A stretch of 46,416 nucleotides of DNA from an uncultured Eisenbergiella sp. Its GTDB lineage: Bacteria > Bacillota > Clostridia > Lachnospirales > Lachnospiraceae. Shown here piece after piece: positions 24,276 to 32,737 of the stretch. The stretch spans positions 1 to 46,416 of the forward strand of contig CAJFMW010000006.1 of NCBI GenBank assembly GCA_904392525.1, written 5' to 3'. Below the pieces are notes generated by a model. That model ran no database searches and was not told where the DNA came from. It was given only the letters and a program-made list of their open reading frames with translations. Made by a program: the position numbers and the translations under genes. The stretch's first letter is position 1. Each line of letters starts with the position of its first letter.

Positions 24276-25517
24276 CTATGCCTCCAGCGGATATTTATCC
24301 GTCAGCTCCTTCACGATGGCGCGGGCATCTGCCACCTTTTCCTCACCGCCCTTAATCACCATGGAGATGGCTTCCGCGATCCGGTCCATATCCTGTGTGT
24401 TCATTCCCCTGGACGTAACGGCAGGGGTTCCCAGACGGATTCCGCTGGTCACAAACGGGGACTTGGGATCATTGGGAATGGTGTTTTTGTTGCAGGTGAT
24501 GTTCGCCTCGTCCAGAAGCTTTTCCACCGCTTTTCCGGTCTGGCCGAAATTGGTCAGATCCACCAGCATCAGATGATTGTCCGTTCCGCCGGACACAATG
24601 CGGATGCCCCGCTCCATCAGCCCGCTGCAGAGGGCCTGTGCGTTATCCAGTATATGCTGCTGATAAACGCGGAAATCATCGCTTAAGGCCTCCTTGAAGC
24701 AGACCGCCTTCGCCGCGATTACATGCATCAGCGGGCCTCCCTGGATGCCGGGGAAAATCGCCTTGTTGAAATTCCATTTTTCAGCGGCCTCTTTGTTGCA
24801 GAGGATCATTCCGCCCCTCGGCCCGCGCAGGGTCTTGTGGGTGGTGGTGGTCACCACATCAGCATAAGGAACCGGACTGGGATGCAGTCCGGCAGCCACC
24901 AGACCGGCGATATGGGCCATATCCACCATCAGGCAGGCTCCAACCTCATCCGCAATCTCGCGGAACGGCTTGAAATCGATGGTTCTCGCGTAGGCGGAAG
25001 CGCCGGCGATGATCATTTTGGGACGGCACTGTCTCGCGATCTCCTTCATTCTGTCATAGTCAAGAAATCCCTCGTCGTTCACGCCGTAGGGAACCACATT
25101 GAAATATTTTCCGGACATATTCACCGGGCTTCCATGGGTCAGATGTCCGCCGTGATCCAGGTTCATTCCCATGATAGTATCTCCCGGAGTGAGCACGGCA
25201 AACTGCACTGCCATGTTGGCCTGTGCGCCGGAATGGGGCTGTACGTTGACATAGTCGCAACCGAACAGCTTCTTCGCACGCTCAATGGCGAGATTCTCCA
25301 CCTCATCCACGTAGTCGCAGCCGCCGTAATAGCGCTTGCCCGGATAGCCTTCTGCATATTTGTTGGTGAGCACGCTTCCCATCGCGGCCATGACCGCTTT
25401 GCTCACCCAGTTCTCGGAAGCGATCAGCTCGATATGGCTGTTCTGCCGCTCCTGCTCATCCACGATCGCCTGCGCGATTTCCGGGTCCACCTTCCTCACT
25501 TCATCCAGAGAATACAT
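24276..25517 (-). CDS. glyA: Serine hydroxymethyltransferase
   Basis: PLP enzyme that interconverts serine and glycine and supplies methylene-tetrahydrofolate, the cofactor used by ThyA elsewhere in this window. The 413-residue protein contains [14 protein letters not shown], the cofactor Asp in [13 protein letters not shown], and the Schiff-base lysine in [18 protein letters not shown]. The start at 25517 is fixed by AAGGAGG five bases upstream; the open frame continues 24 codons into a hairpin-rich leader without homology. The leader of about 165 nt contains a duplicated 32-bp hairpin plus Shine-Dalgarno unit (25523-25640). TraX follows immediately downstream. Confidence 0.97.
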   Translation of the reverse strand: MYSLDEVRKVDPEIAQAIVDEQERQNSHIELIASENWVSKAVMAAMGSVLTNKYAEGYPGKRYYGGCDYVDEVENLAIERAKKLFGCDYVNVQPHSGAQANMAVQFAVLTPGDTIMGMNLDHGGHLTHGSPVNMSGKYFNVVPYGVNDEGFLDYDRMKEIARQCRPKMIIAGASAYARTIDFKPFREIADEVGACLMVDMAHIAGLVAAGLHPSPVPYADVVTTTTHKTLRGPRGGMILCNKEAAEKWNFNKAIFPGIQGGPLMHVIAAKAVCFKEALSDDFRVYQQHILDNAQALCSGLMERGIRIVSGGTDNHLMLVDLTNFGQTGKAVEKLLDEANITCNKNTIPNDPKSPFVTSGIRLGTPAVTSRGMNTQDMDRIAEAISMVIKGGEEKVADARAIVKELTDKYPLEA

Positions 25518-25522
25518 CCTTA

Positions 25523-25640
25523 CCTCCTTAATCCGCCGCCTCAGGCGGCATTCGTTCTGATAAAGAATGGCGAAGCCATTCTTTGGCACGAACCGCCGGT
25601 TCGTGCCGCCTCCTTAATCCGCCGCCGCAGGCGGCATTTG
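25523..25640. repeat. Duplicated hairpin/SD unit in the glyA leader
   Basis: A 32-bp sequence at 25523-25554 recurs at 25609-25640 with 30 of 32 identities, 86 bp apart. On the transcript each copy is a GCCGCC/GGCGGC hairpin followed by GGATTAAGGAGG, so the glyA Shine-Dalgarno is present twice. Between them lie AAAGAATGGC-TTC-GCCATTCTTT (25562-25584) and GGCACGAACC-GGC-GGTTCGTGCC (25585-25607), both perfect 10-bp stems. Confidence 0.8.
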
Positions 25641-25653
25641 TTTTTTAACCTTT

Positions 25654-25717
25654 GTTCGACACGTTACCGTGTGAAACTGCGCAGATTGATTATAGCATAG
25701 TTTATCCGGCTTGAAAA
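25654..25717 (-). promoter_or_regulatory. glyA promoter with leader-start stem-loop
   Basis: On the minus strand TTTTCA (25712-25717), 17 bp and a perfect TATAAT (25689-25694). The transcript would begin with a stem-loop at 25654-25677 (ten pairs, one mismatch) capped by a GTAA (GNRA) tetraloop. Confidence 0.65.
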
Positions 25718-25772
25718 CAGGAATAAATCCGGAAATGTTTCTTATACTTTTCTTAAACTTGCATTCCCCCTC

Positions 25773-25801
25773 TTTACCGGGGTTTTCTCTTTTGCTACAA
25801 T
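25773..25801 (+). promoter_or_regulatory. Promoter of the lipid kinase/PAP2 pair
   Basis: TTTACC (25773-25778), 17 bp and TACAAT (25796-25801), about 70 bp upstream of the kinase start. Confidence 0.55.
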
Positions 25802-25870
25802 ACAGCCTTAAAGGGATAAATAGAAGAAGAATGCGTTCGGATTCACGAATGGCAAAAGAGGGGAGAAAAC

Positions 25871-26866
25871 ATGTATCATTTTCTGGTCAATCCTTCCTCC
25901 TGCTCCGGACGGAGCGGGAAATACTGGGAGCTTGTGAAAGCCGAGCTGGACAAAAGAGGCGTTGCCTATCAGGTACACTTTTCCGAAAAGCCGGGAGATA
26001 TGGCGCGTATGGTGTCCGACCTGACGGAAAATGAGGTTCATCTGATCGTTCTGGGAGGAGACGGCACCGTAAACGAAGCGCTGCAGGGCGTCCGGGATTT
26101 TAAGAAAACCCGCTTCAGCTACATTCCCACCGGTTCCAGCAACGATCTGGCGCGGGATACGGGAATCAGCCGTGATCCCGCAAAAGCGCTTGTGCAGCTT
26201 CTGGAAAACGGGAAGGAAATCCCGATGGATGTGGGCGTCGTGCATTACCACACCGCCTATATACCGCAGGAGCACGGCCTGCAAAAGCGCGGCCTGCCGG
26301 GAAACGGCCTGCAGGAGACCAGCCGTCCTGACCGGATGTTCCTGGTCAGCTGCGGAATCGGCTTCGATGCAGGCGTCTGCCAGCAGGCCATGTCCTCCGG
26401 ATTCAAGGACGTGCTCAACCGGCTCGGTCTTGGCAAGCTGACCTATCTGGGAATCGCGCTGAAAATGATCTTTTCCTCCGGACGGGTCCGGGCAGTCCTG
26501 GCAGCAGAGGGACCGGACGGAAAGCGGACAGGCCCTGTTTCCATAAAAAGGCTGATGTTCGCCGCCTGTATGTCGCACCAGTATGAGGGCGGCGGTTTCC
26601 GATTCTGTCCTGGCGCAGACGCCTCCGATGGCATTCTGGACGTATGCGCGGTGGGAAACATTCCGAAATGGAAAATTCTGCTGGTCTTTCCTACCGCATT
26701 CTGGGGCGGCCATTTGCGCTTCCGTGGAGTGGACCGCTATGAGGGACGCCGGATCCGGATCCGCACCTCGCGTCCCCAGTGGGTACACACGGATGGTGAA
26801 GTGAACGCGCTCTCCAGCGATATCACCATCAGCTGCCGGCCCAGGCTGCTGCGCTTTTATGTCTGA
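25871..26866 (+). CDS. Diacylglycerol kinase / LCB5 family lipid kinase
   Basis: A 331-residue soluble or peripheral kinase of the DAGK-catalytic (DgkB/YegS) family. The nucleotide motif GGDGTVNEALQG lies at about 60-71 and the second conserved block PTGSSNDLARD at about 84-94; the C-terminal beta-sandwich holds CPGADASDGILDVC and the final GEVNALSS segment typical of the family. It would phosphorylate diacylglycerol or a related lipid with ATP. GGGGAGA precedes the ATG at 25871. It is followed after 54 bp by a PAP2-type phosphatase; a kinase and a phosphatase acting on lipid phosphates in one operon is suggestive. The region at about 125-155 (Gln/His/Gly-rich) is a longer loop than usual. 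Confidence 0.92.
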   Translation: MYHFLVNPSSCSGRSGKYWELVKAELDKRGVAYQVHFSEKPGDMARMVSDLTENEVHLIVLGGDGTVNEALQGVRDFKKTRFSYIPTGSSNDLARDTGISRDPAKALVQLLENGKEIPMDVGVVHYHTAYIPQEHGLQKRGLPGNGLQETSRPDRMFLVSCGIGFDAGVCQQAMSSGFKDVLNRLGLGKLTYLGIALKMIFSSGRVRAVLAAEGPDGKRTGPVSIKRLMFAACMSHQYEGGGFRFCPGADASDGILDVCAVGNIPKWKILLVFPTAFWGGHLRFRGVDRYEGRRIRIRTSRPQWVHTDGEVNALSSDITISCRPRLLRFYV

Positions 26867-26920
26867 TCCTGCATTGGCTGCAGGGCATTTATCTGTTTTC
26901 GGGAAAGGGGTATCTGCATC

Positions 26921-27607
26921 ATGAAAAAAGGCGTCAGATTCCAGGAACTGCTTCCATTTGTACTGTATTTCATCATATATATTCTGTGGTTTCAGTGGCT
27001 TGAGGAAAGACATGTGAGGAGTTATCAGATCATCCATGTTTTTGTGGACGATTACATTCCATTCTGCGAGCTGTTCGTCATCCCCTATTTTCTCTGGTTC
27101 CTCTATGTGCCTGCCGCCGTCCTGTATGCGGCGTCCCACAGCAGGGAGGAATATGTCCGGTGCGCCCTGTTTCTCTGTACGGGAATGACGGTATTTCTGC
27201 TGATTTCCACCTTCTTCCCGAACATTCAGCATCTGCGGCCTGCGAAAATGCCGCGCGACAACGTATTCGCCCGGCTTGTGCTGCTTCTTCAGAAGGTGGA
27301 CACGCCCACGAATCTCTGGCCGAGCATTCATGTATACAATTCCATCGGAGCGCATCTCGCCATCAGTCGCTGCCTCTCCGGTCGGAATACAGAGCAGGGG
27401 GCTTCCTTTAGGAAATGGCTTCGCGCCGGTTCCTTCCTTCTGTGTATATCCATCATACTGGCGACCATGTTCTTAAAGCAGCATTCCGTGTTTGATGTGA
27501 TCACCGCTTTCATTCTGGCAGGCGCCATGTACAGCGTTCTTTACCGCAATGACCGGATTACCCTGCAGCGTCAGCGCCGGTCCTCCCGCCGCAGAGTGCG
27601 CGCATGA
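26921..27607 (+). CDS. PAP2-like membrane phosphatase
   Basis: A 228-residue protein with about six membrane segments. The PAP2/inositolphosphotransferase motifs are recognisable: LRPAKMPRDN (motif 1-like), NLWPSIHVYNS (P-S-x-H, motif 2) and LKQHSVFDVITAF (H-x3-D, motif 3). It is closest in style to the short PAP2-superfamily proteins that dephosphorylate lipid phosphates or transfer headgroups. Its position after a DAGK-family kinase, with a terminator just beyond, makes a two-gene lipid operon. GGAAAGGGG lies upstream of the ATG at 26921. The exact lipid substrate is unknown. Confidence 0.85.
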   Translation: MKKGVRFQELLPFVLYFIIYILWFQWLEERHVRSYQIIHVFVDDYIPFCELFVIPYFLWFLYVPAAVLYAASHSREEYVRCALFLCTGMTVFLLISTFFPNIQHLRPAKMPRDNVFARLVLLLQKVDTPTNLWPSIHVYNSIGAHLAISRCLSGRNTEQGASFRKWLRAGSFLLCISIILATMFLKQHSVFDVITAFILAGAMYSVLYRNDRITLQRQRRSSRRRVRA

Positions 27608-27627
27608 TGGCGGTTTCATACGACATG

Positions 27628-27653
27628 AAAAAGGCGGGTACCCCCGCCTTTTT
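27628..27653. terminator. Bidirectional terminator between PAP2 and GT2 genes
   Basis: AAAAAGGCGGG-TACC-CCCGCCTTTTT is a perfect 11-bp stem with A/T runs at both ends. It serves both convergent operons. Confidence 0.92.
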
Positions 27654-27665
27654 CTGATACAGATT

Positions 27666-28691
27666 TCAGTTGAATTTGAAGAATCTCTGGCAGAGCTTAT
27701 AGCCCTCCACCGTCATCTTTCTTCCGCCCTTTCCGGGCAGATTGGTACAGCTTCCCAGAAGGCCGTAGCGCAGCTTGTAAAAAAGCATCACGTCCTTCTG
27801 TTTTATGTATTTCCACAGCTCGTTTTTCTTCTCCAGGTTTTCCTCTGTGTCGGAACAGATCAGCATAATGGAGGAAACCGTGGTGATGATGTCCAGATAA
27901 TTGATCATGTAGCTGCGCAGCTTCTTGTGCGAGGAAAGGAACTGCTTCTTTGATACCAGGTAGTCTATCATGATGCGGTTCACCTTCAGCTGCTGGTCAA
28001 TCCGGCCGATCATCACCTTTTCATTTACGGACTGATCCGCTCTTCCGATATAATATCTGTAAAAGTTCACATCCAGATAGTACATATTCTTCACATAGGG
28101 AAGGGGTTCGTATACGAACAGGTTATCCACATAGAAGGTGTGCTCCGGCAGCTTCAGTCCACAATCACGCAGGAGCTTTGTACGGAATATCACGGAATGC
28201 ATGAGGATATACTGCCCCTTATGGAACCTGTGCACATCCTTCCAGGTGAACACCTCATTTTCCGGCAGCACATATTTATAGCGGATCACCTTCTTGCGCT
28301 TCTCGCCTTCCTTTTCATAGACATAGTTGGCGATCAGCATATCCAGGACCTCATCTCCACCCGCAAACATACGAAGGGTATCCAGGACCGTCTGATACGC
28401 CGTATCCAGCACCCAGTCGTCGCTGTCAACCACCTTGAAAAACAGGCCGCTGGCCTTTTCAATTCCCGTATTCACGCCGGAGCCGTGGCCGCCGTTTTCC
28501 TTATGGATGGCTTTTACGATGGTGGGATACTTTTCAGCGTACTCGTCCGCAATTTCTGCCGTTTTGTCGGTGGAGCCGTCATCCACGATGAGAATCTCCA
28601 CATCCTCCCCGCCGGGAAGCAGGGAATCGATGCATTTGCGCATATACTTTTCAGAATTGTAGCAGGGTACCGTAATTGTCAAAAGTTTCAT
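27666..28691 (-). CDS. Glycosyltransferase family 2
   Basis: A 341-residue GT-A fold transferase. The N-terminus LLTITVPCYNSEKYMRKCID leads to ILIVDDGSTDKTAEIADEY and FFKVVDSDDWV, which give the nucleotide-sugar-binding Asp pair and the DxD-type metal site (VDSDD). The C-terminal half (HTFYVDNLFVYEPL and onward) resembles family members acting on cell-surface polymers. No transmembrane helix is present. The ATG at 28691 has GGAGA 10 bases upstream; a TTG nine bases earlier is too close to that site. It ends a six-gene leftward operon, and the sugar donor and acceptor are unknown. Confidence 0.9.
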   Translation of the reverse strand: MKLLTITVPCYNSEKYMRKCIDSLLPGGEDVEILIVDDGSTDKTAEIADEYAEKYPTIVKAIHKENGGHGSGVNTGIEKASGLFFKVVDSDDWVLDTAYQTVLDTLRMFAGGDEVLDMLIANYVYEKEGEKRKKVIRYKYVLPENEVFTWKDVHRFHKGQYILMHSVIFRTKLLRDCGLKLPEHTFYVDNLFVYEPLPYVKNMYYLDVNFYRYYIGRADQSVNEKVMIGRIDQQLKVNRIMIDYLVSKKQFLSSHKKLRSYMINYLDIITTVSSIMLICSDTEENLEKKNELWKYIKQKDVMLFYKLRYGLLGSCTNLPGKGGRKMTVEGYKLCQRFFKFN

Positions 28692-28717
28692 TTGTACCAA
28701 ATCTCCTGTTGCATGGT

Positions 28718-30535
28718 TTACATGTTGCTTTTCACATAATCCAGATAGGCTGCAAAGGCGGAGGGAACGGGAATTTCATCCAGGTCCCTGCGGTCTGCAA
28801 AAATCAGGCCTTCCCAGCCCCCTTCGTAGGGTTCCAGCTCGTCCACCCATACGGCGTAGCCCGTCATGTGCCATTCCTTATGGGTGAAAATGTGCTTTGC
28901 TGCGGGCAGCTTTCTGATGCGGATCGGGTTCAGTCCCTTTTCCTTCATCAGACCGAGCACCTCTGCCTGTTTTTTCTTCCCTTCCAGTGCCGGAAGCTCA
29001 TACATACCCGCCAGAAGTCCGGTATCCGGCCGCTTACGGAAGGCGGCCTTTCTTTCATCCAGAATGACGAGCACGGTCTTCTCTTCCACAGTCCGCTGCT
29101 TTTTGGGCGCCTTTTTCGGATAGTCCAGCTCTCTTCCTTCTTCATGGGCCATACACACTTCAGCCAGCGGACATTCCCCGCAATGGGGCGCGCCGTTCGG
29201 CAGGCAGACCATGGCGCCGATCTCCATCATGGCCTGGTTGAAATCTCCGGGACGGTCCGCAGGGATGGCGGCAGAAAGATCCTCTTCCACGCTCTTTCTC
29301 ACCTTCTGGTTCGCCATATCCCGTCCGTCCATCCGAAACCGCGCCATGACGCGCAGCACATTTCCATCCACCGCAGGCGCAGGACGACCATAGGCGATGG
29401 AGGAAATGGCCCCGGCTGTATAGGGGCCGATTCCCGGAAGGGTGAGAAGATCCTGCACGCTGGCGGGCATCACACCGGAAAAACGCTCCATGATCTCGCA
29501 GGCCGCCTTCTTTAAGTTGCGCGCCCGGCTGTAATAGCCAAGTCCTTCCCAGAGCTTCAGAAGGCGTTCCTGAGACACCTCCGCCAGGGAAGGGATGTCC
29601 GGCAGTTCTTCCATAAAACGCTCAAAATAGGGCTTCACCGCTTCCACCCTGGTCTGCTGCAGCATGATTTCCGAGATCCAGACCCGGTAAGGCGTGGGCT
29701 GTGCGCGCCAGGGCAGCTGCCGTTTGTGCTCATCATACCACGGCAGCAGACGGGGCGCAATAGCGAACGCACTGCCTTTTTCTGCCGTTTTTGGCTCCTG
29801 CGGAAGGACCACCGGTATCTCGTAGGAAATGCGCATGCCGTCCTCCTTCACCTCGCAGCCCACAGCCATAATACACACTCCCGCCTTACGGGCGCGAAGC
29901 AGCGCCCCGGCAAATTCCGGCTGGGTCCGGACGTTGGGCATGAAACGGGTAATTCCTTCCATCTGTACCACAAAAAGAAGGACGGCGCCGTATCCCTCCT
30001 TCTTCGCTTCCATCAGTTCTTCCACATGCTTCACCGCCCGCTCGGACGGCGCGTCGGGAAACAGGGCCACATTTTCCTCTTCCAGGTTGACGCCCTTCAC
30101 CTCAATCCAGATTTCTTCCTCAGGCATATCTGCTGGCACGTCTGCTGGCAAGTCTGCCTGCGCATCCGCTCCTGCGCGCACGCGCACCCGGAAATCAAAC
30201 CGGGACTTTCCGAAGGTACATTCCGGGCGCACCTCTGTCACATCCGGATACAGGCCGCCCGCTCTCAGCCATTCCTCTGCGGCTTTGTTCGGCGCCGTGC
30301 TGTCCATGTTGACGAGCCTGTCGCCCTTTCGCACCGTCACCAGATCATAGGCAGTGCTGCGGGAGGGATTGGCGCTTTTCTCCAGCCAGACCTGTGCACC
30401 TTCCTGCAGAAGCTCCCTGCATCTTCCCGTATTTTTCACATGAACCTTTTCCCGTCTTCCATCCATCTGAACCCAGGCGATAAAACGGTTCGGCCGCTCC
30501 AGAAAGATTCCTTCATGAATGTCGCTGTACTTCAT
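28718..30535 (-). CDS. SfsA-MutY fusion: SfsA nuclease-like domain plus A/G-specific adenine glycosylase
   Basis: One 605-residue open frame carries two proteins that are normally separate. Residues 1-244 are SfsA (sugar fermentation stimulation protein, now often called DNA/RNA nuclease SfsA), with NRFIAWV, HVKNTGRCRELL, SRFDFRV (Asp114) and IWIEVKGVNL (Glu145, Lys147; a PD-(D/E)XK-like arrangement). Residues about 255-605 are MutY: ISEIMLQQTRVEAV with catalytic Glu289, HhH motif LPGIGPYTAG (366-375), Asp390 in AVDGNVLRV, and an Fe-S cluster set Cys444, Cys452, Cys455, Cys461. A C-terminal NUDIX-like 8-oxoG recognition domain spans about 483-605. MutY removes adenine mispaired with 8-oxoguanine. 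No stop or frameshift is visible at the junction. The SfsA part has a short Ala/Asp/Pro insertion (about 121-141). Confidence 0.93.
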   Translation of the reverse strand: MKYSDIHEGIFLERPNRFIAWVQMDGRREKVHVKNTGRCRELLQEGAQVWLEKSANPSRSTAYDLVTVRKGDRLVNMDSTAPNKAAEEWLRAGGLYPDVTEVRPECTFGKSRFDFRVRVRAGADAQADLPADVPADMPEEEIWIEVKGVNLEEENVALFPDAPSERAVKHVEELMEAKKEGYGAVLLFVVQMEGITRFMPNVRTQPEFAGALLRARKAGVCIMAVGCEVKEDGMRISYEIPVVLPQEPKTAEKGSAFAIAPRLLPWYDEHKRQLPWRAQPTPYRVWISEIMLQQTRVEAVKPYFERFMEELPDIPSLAEVSQERLLKLWEGLGYYSRARNLKKAACEIMERFSGVMPASVQDLLTLPGIGPYTAGAISSIAYGRPAPAVDGNVLRVMARFRMDGRDMANQKVRKSVEEDLSAAIPADRPGDFNQAMMEIGAMVCLPNGAPHCGECPLAEVCMAHEEGRELDYPKKAPKKQRTVEEKTVLVILDERKAAFRKRPDTGLLAGMYELPALEGKKKQAEVLGLMKEKGLNPIRIRKLPAAKHIFTHKEWHMTGYAVWVDELEPYEGGWEGLIFADRRDLDEIPVPSAFAAYLDYVKSNM

Positions 30536-30553
30536 GTTCCTGTCCTTCCTGAA

Positions 30554-31204
30554 TCATCTCAGACGGTTGCATTCGTATTTTTCCCGCATGATGATACAGT
30601 TTTTCAGTTCTTCGTAACGGTCCATCAGCTCTCCCTCTTTCAGATCAATATCCATGGAAACCGCCATGGTGGTGAGCATATCGTCCGTTACCCTGCCTCT
30701 CATGTCCGTGAATATGGCAAGCTTTTCCTCATAGGTATCCGCATCCAGAAAGGCGAGAAGCATGGGGTCCAGGGCAGGTTCTTCCTGTTCATCCTGCGGC
30801 TGTATATCCGCGCTCTTCGTCGGCGCTGTCCGTTCCTGCACCAGGGTCCTGTCCGGCTCCGTCTGTCTGCGGTTCTCCGATTCCGGGTTTCCTGCCCCGG
30901 AGCTTTGTGGCTGCGCGGTATCCGGTTCCTGCCGCATTTCCGGCCGGTCCGCTTCTGAAGCCTGTCCCACGATCTGCGGAAGGAGAGTGAAGCGGTATTC
31001 AGCGGCCGCATCCGGATATTTTGCCCGGTCCACCTTTCCGGTGAAGTCCGCAAGGGGTCTTGCAAAAACCTCAAAGCTTCCGTACAGAGCCTGGTAGATT
31101 ACCAGCATCTGTCCGGTATCCGCATGCTTCGCCAGCGTAACCACCCGGTACAGATTTCCTTTAAAATGCTGATAAATTTCATTCGGTCTTGGTGTTCTTT
31201 CCAT
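30554..31204 (-). CDS. DUF1653-domain protein
   Basis: A 216-residue protein whose first 65 residues form a DUF1653 domain (YQHFKGNLYRVVTLAKHADTG, VIYQALYGSFEVFARPL). These small beta-rich domains usually stand alone in bacteria and have no established function. Here the domain is followed by a long low-complexity, Gln/Arg/Glu-rich linker (about 85-145) and a helical C-terminal region (FLDADTYEEKLAIFTDMRG) that I do not recognise. The ATG has AGAGGAAGC upstream. It lies 11 bp after yqeY and 18 bp before the sfsA-mutY gene, within the operon. Confidence 0.82.
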   Translation of the reverse strand: MERTPRPNEIYQHFKGNLYRVVTLAKHADTGQMLVIYQALYGSFEVFARPLADFTGKVDRAKYPDAAAEYRFTLLPQIVGQASEADRPEMRQEPDTAQPQSSGAGNPESENRRQTEPDRTLVQERTAPTKSADIQPQDEQEEPALDPMLLAFLDADTYEEKLAIFTDMRGRVTDDMLTTMAVSMDIDLKEGELMDRYEELKNCIIMREKYECNRLR

Positions 31205-31215
31205 AGCTTCCTCTG

Positions 31216-31662
31216 TTATTTCAGCAGCTCGCCCACAAGGCGGTTCACCAGAGCGCCGTCCGCGCGGCCCTTCACCCTGGGCATCAGCTCCTTCATGATC
31301 TTTCCCTTATCCTTTCCCGTGGGCTCCGTGATTCCAAGATTCTTCAGAACCTCGTTGATCTCGGCGCGAATCTGCTCCTCACTCATCTCCTCAGGAGCGA
31401 ATTCCTTCAGCACGGCAAGGCGCTTTGCACATTCTTCCTTAATATCTTCTCTGTCCGCGGGAGCCAGATCCATGGTTTCCTGGGTCTGCTTGATTTCCTT
31501 CTTGATCACTTCGTTTTCTTCCGCTTCGGTCAGATCCGCGCGCTTGTCAATGGCCTTGTTTTTCAGCGCTGCAAGCAGCATGGAAAGCGTTTCCTTGCGC
31601 TCCTTGTCCTTATTTTTCATCGCGGCGACCATCTGCGCCCTTACTTCTTCGATTTTGCTCAT
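31216..31662 (-). CDS. yqeY: YqeY/GatB-like domain protein
   Basis: A 148-residue all-helical protein homologous to the tRNA-binding tail domain of GatB and to B. subtilis YqeY (MVAAMKNKDKERKETLSMLLAALKNK, IKKEIKQTQETMD, GKIMKELMPRVKGRADGALVN). These proteins may help tRNA-dependent amidation or other RNA transactions; the precise role is not settled. AAGGAACAGCC precedes the ATG at 31662. It sits between holA and a DUF1653 gene in the operon. Confidence 0.93.
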   Translation of the reverse strand: MSKIEEVRAQMVAAMKNKDKERKETLSMLLAALKNKAIDKRADLTEAEENEVIKKEIKQTQETMDLAPADREDIKEECAKRLAVLKEFAPEEMSEEQIRAEINEVLKNLGITEPTGKDKGKIMKELMPRVKGRADGALVNRLVGELLK

Positions 31663-31744
31663 GGCTGTTCCTTTCCTTTCTTTTCAAATCTTTATCCAAA
31701 CGCGGATGGCGCGCATCAGCTGCGGCATCCGTCCCCGCCCCTGC

Positions 31745-32737
31745 TTATCCTCTGCCGGAAATGCCGCTGTAGCGGACGATGAGCATTTCCACGCCGAGCC
31801 GGTCGTTCATCCGGCCGTTCTTCACCGCCTCATCGGTTTTCACGCAGTCCGCGAGCGCTTCCTTCAGCACATCCATCTCAAACCGGGAGGACTGGTTCAC
31901 ATATTTCCCGGCGATGAAGCCGTGCAGTCCTGTTTTCTCCCCGATCCTCCGGTTGTCATATCCCTTTGCGCGAAGCTCCTTCACCTGAACCAGAAGGCTG
32001 AACTGTCTGCCGATCAAAAAAAGAATCCGCATGGGCGGCTCCTTCAGGGCCAGCAGATCGTAATAGAGCTGCAGCGCCTCCTTCTGTCTTCCGGCCGCGA
32101 CGGCCTCGATCATGTCGAAGATCTTCCCGGTCATCTGCTGGATGCAGACCGCATCGATATCCGCCTCGGTGATCGCGTCCTTTTTCAGGGTGTAACAGAA
32201 CAGCTTTTCCAGCTCCCTGTCTATATTTTCCATGTCCGAACCTGTTTTCTGTAAAAAGAAATCCAGGCCGGAATGGGATATCGCCTTATTTTCTTTTTTT
32301 ATTCTGCCCAGGATCCAGCGTTTCAATGTAGTTTCATCCTGGGTGGAAAACTCCACCGCGCAGCCCGCTTCCTTCACCGCTTTGAAAAGGCGGTTTCTCT
32401 TGTCCGCTTCTGCCTCCGCAAAAATGAAAAAGGTGGTTGGCGAAGGGGTTTTCAGATAATCCGCCAGGGCTTCTCCGCCCTTTTTAAACCAGCCGCTGTC
32501 CTGAATGAGAATCACCCGGCGATCCGCGAAAAAGGGCATCGTCTCCGCCAGATCAATGATCTGCGCCGGATTGATGTCTTTTCCCTGAAAGGAGGAAAAA
32601 TTCATGGTATCCCCTTCCTGCACCATGGCCGCCTTCAGCCTGTCGCGGTACTGGTTTCTCAGGTAGGCCTCCTGCCCGTAAAGCAGATAGGCCTGACGGA
32701 ACTGTCCTGTCTTGATGTCTTCCAAAAGCTGCTTCAT
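31745..32737 (-). CDS. holA: DNA polymerase III subunit delta
   Basis: A 330-residue AAA+-like subunit of the clamp loader that opens the sliding clamp. The N-terminus MKQLLEDIKTGQFRQAYLLYGQEAYLRNQY is typical of Firmicute delta (YqeN). The expected VILIQDSGWFKKGGEALADYL and NIDRELEKLFCYT blocks follow, with the collar helices at the C-terminus (MRILFLIGRQFSLLVQVKEL). It has no functional Walker A, as usual for delta. The ATG overlaps the stop of the upstream methyltransferase gene by 4 bp. Confidence 0.94.
   Translation of the reverse strand: MKQLLEDIKTGQFRQAYLLYGQEAYLRNQYRDRLKAAMVQEGDTMNFSSFQGKDINPAQIIDLAETMPFFADRRVILIQDSGWFKKGGEALADYLKTPSPTTFFIFAEAEADKRNRLFKAVKEAGCAVEFSTQDETTLKRWILGRIKKENKAISHSGLDFFLQKTGSDMENIDRELEKLFCYTLKKDAITEADIDAVCIQQMTGKIFDMIEAVAAGRQKEALQLYYDLLALKEPPMRILFLIGRQFSLLVQVKELRAKGYDNRRIGEKTGLHGFIAGKYVNQSSRFEMDVLKEALADCVKTDEAVKNGRMNDRLGVEMLIVRYSGISGRG

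Noticed and set aside
25518-25690. Riboswitch in the glyA leader.
   Set aside because: The hairpins are perfect palindromes and a duplicated unit, without the conserved cores of tetrahydrofolate, glycine, SAM or purine riboswitches that I can recognise.
25808-27355. A 515-codon minus-strand open frame across the lipid kinase and PAP2 genes.
   Set aside because: It is antisense to two well-supported genes and lacks a ribosome binding site or domain motifs.
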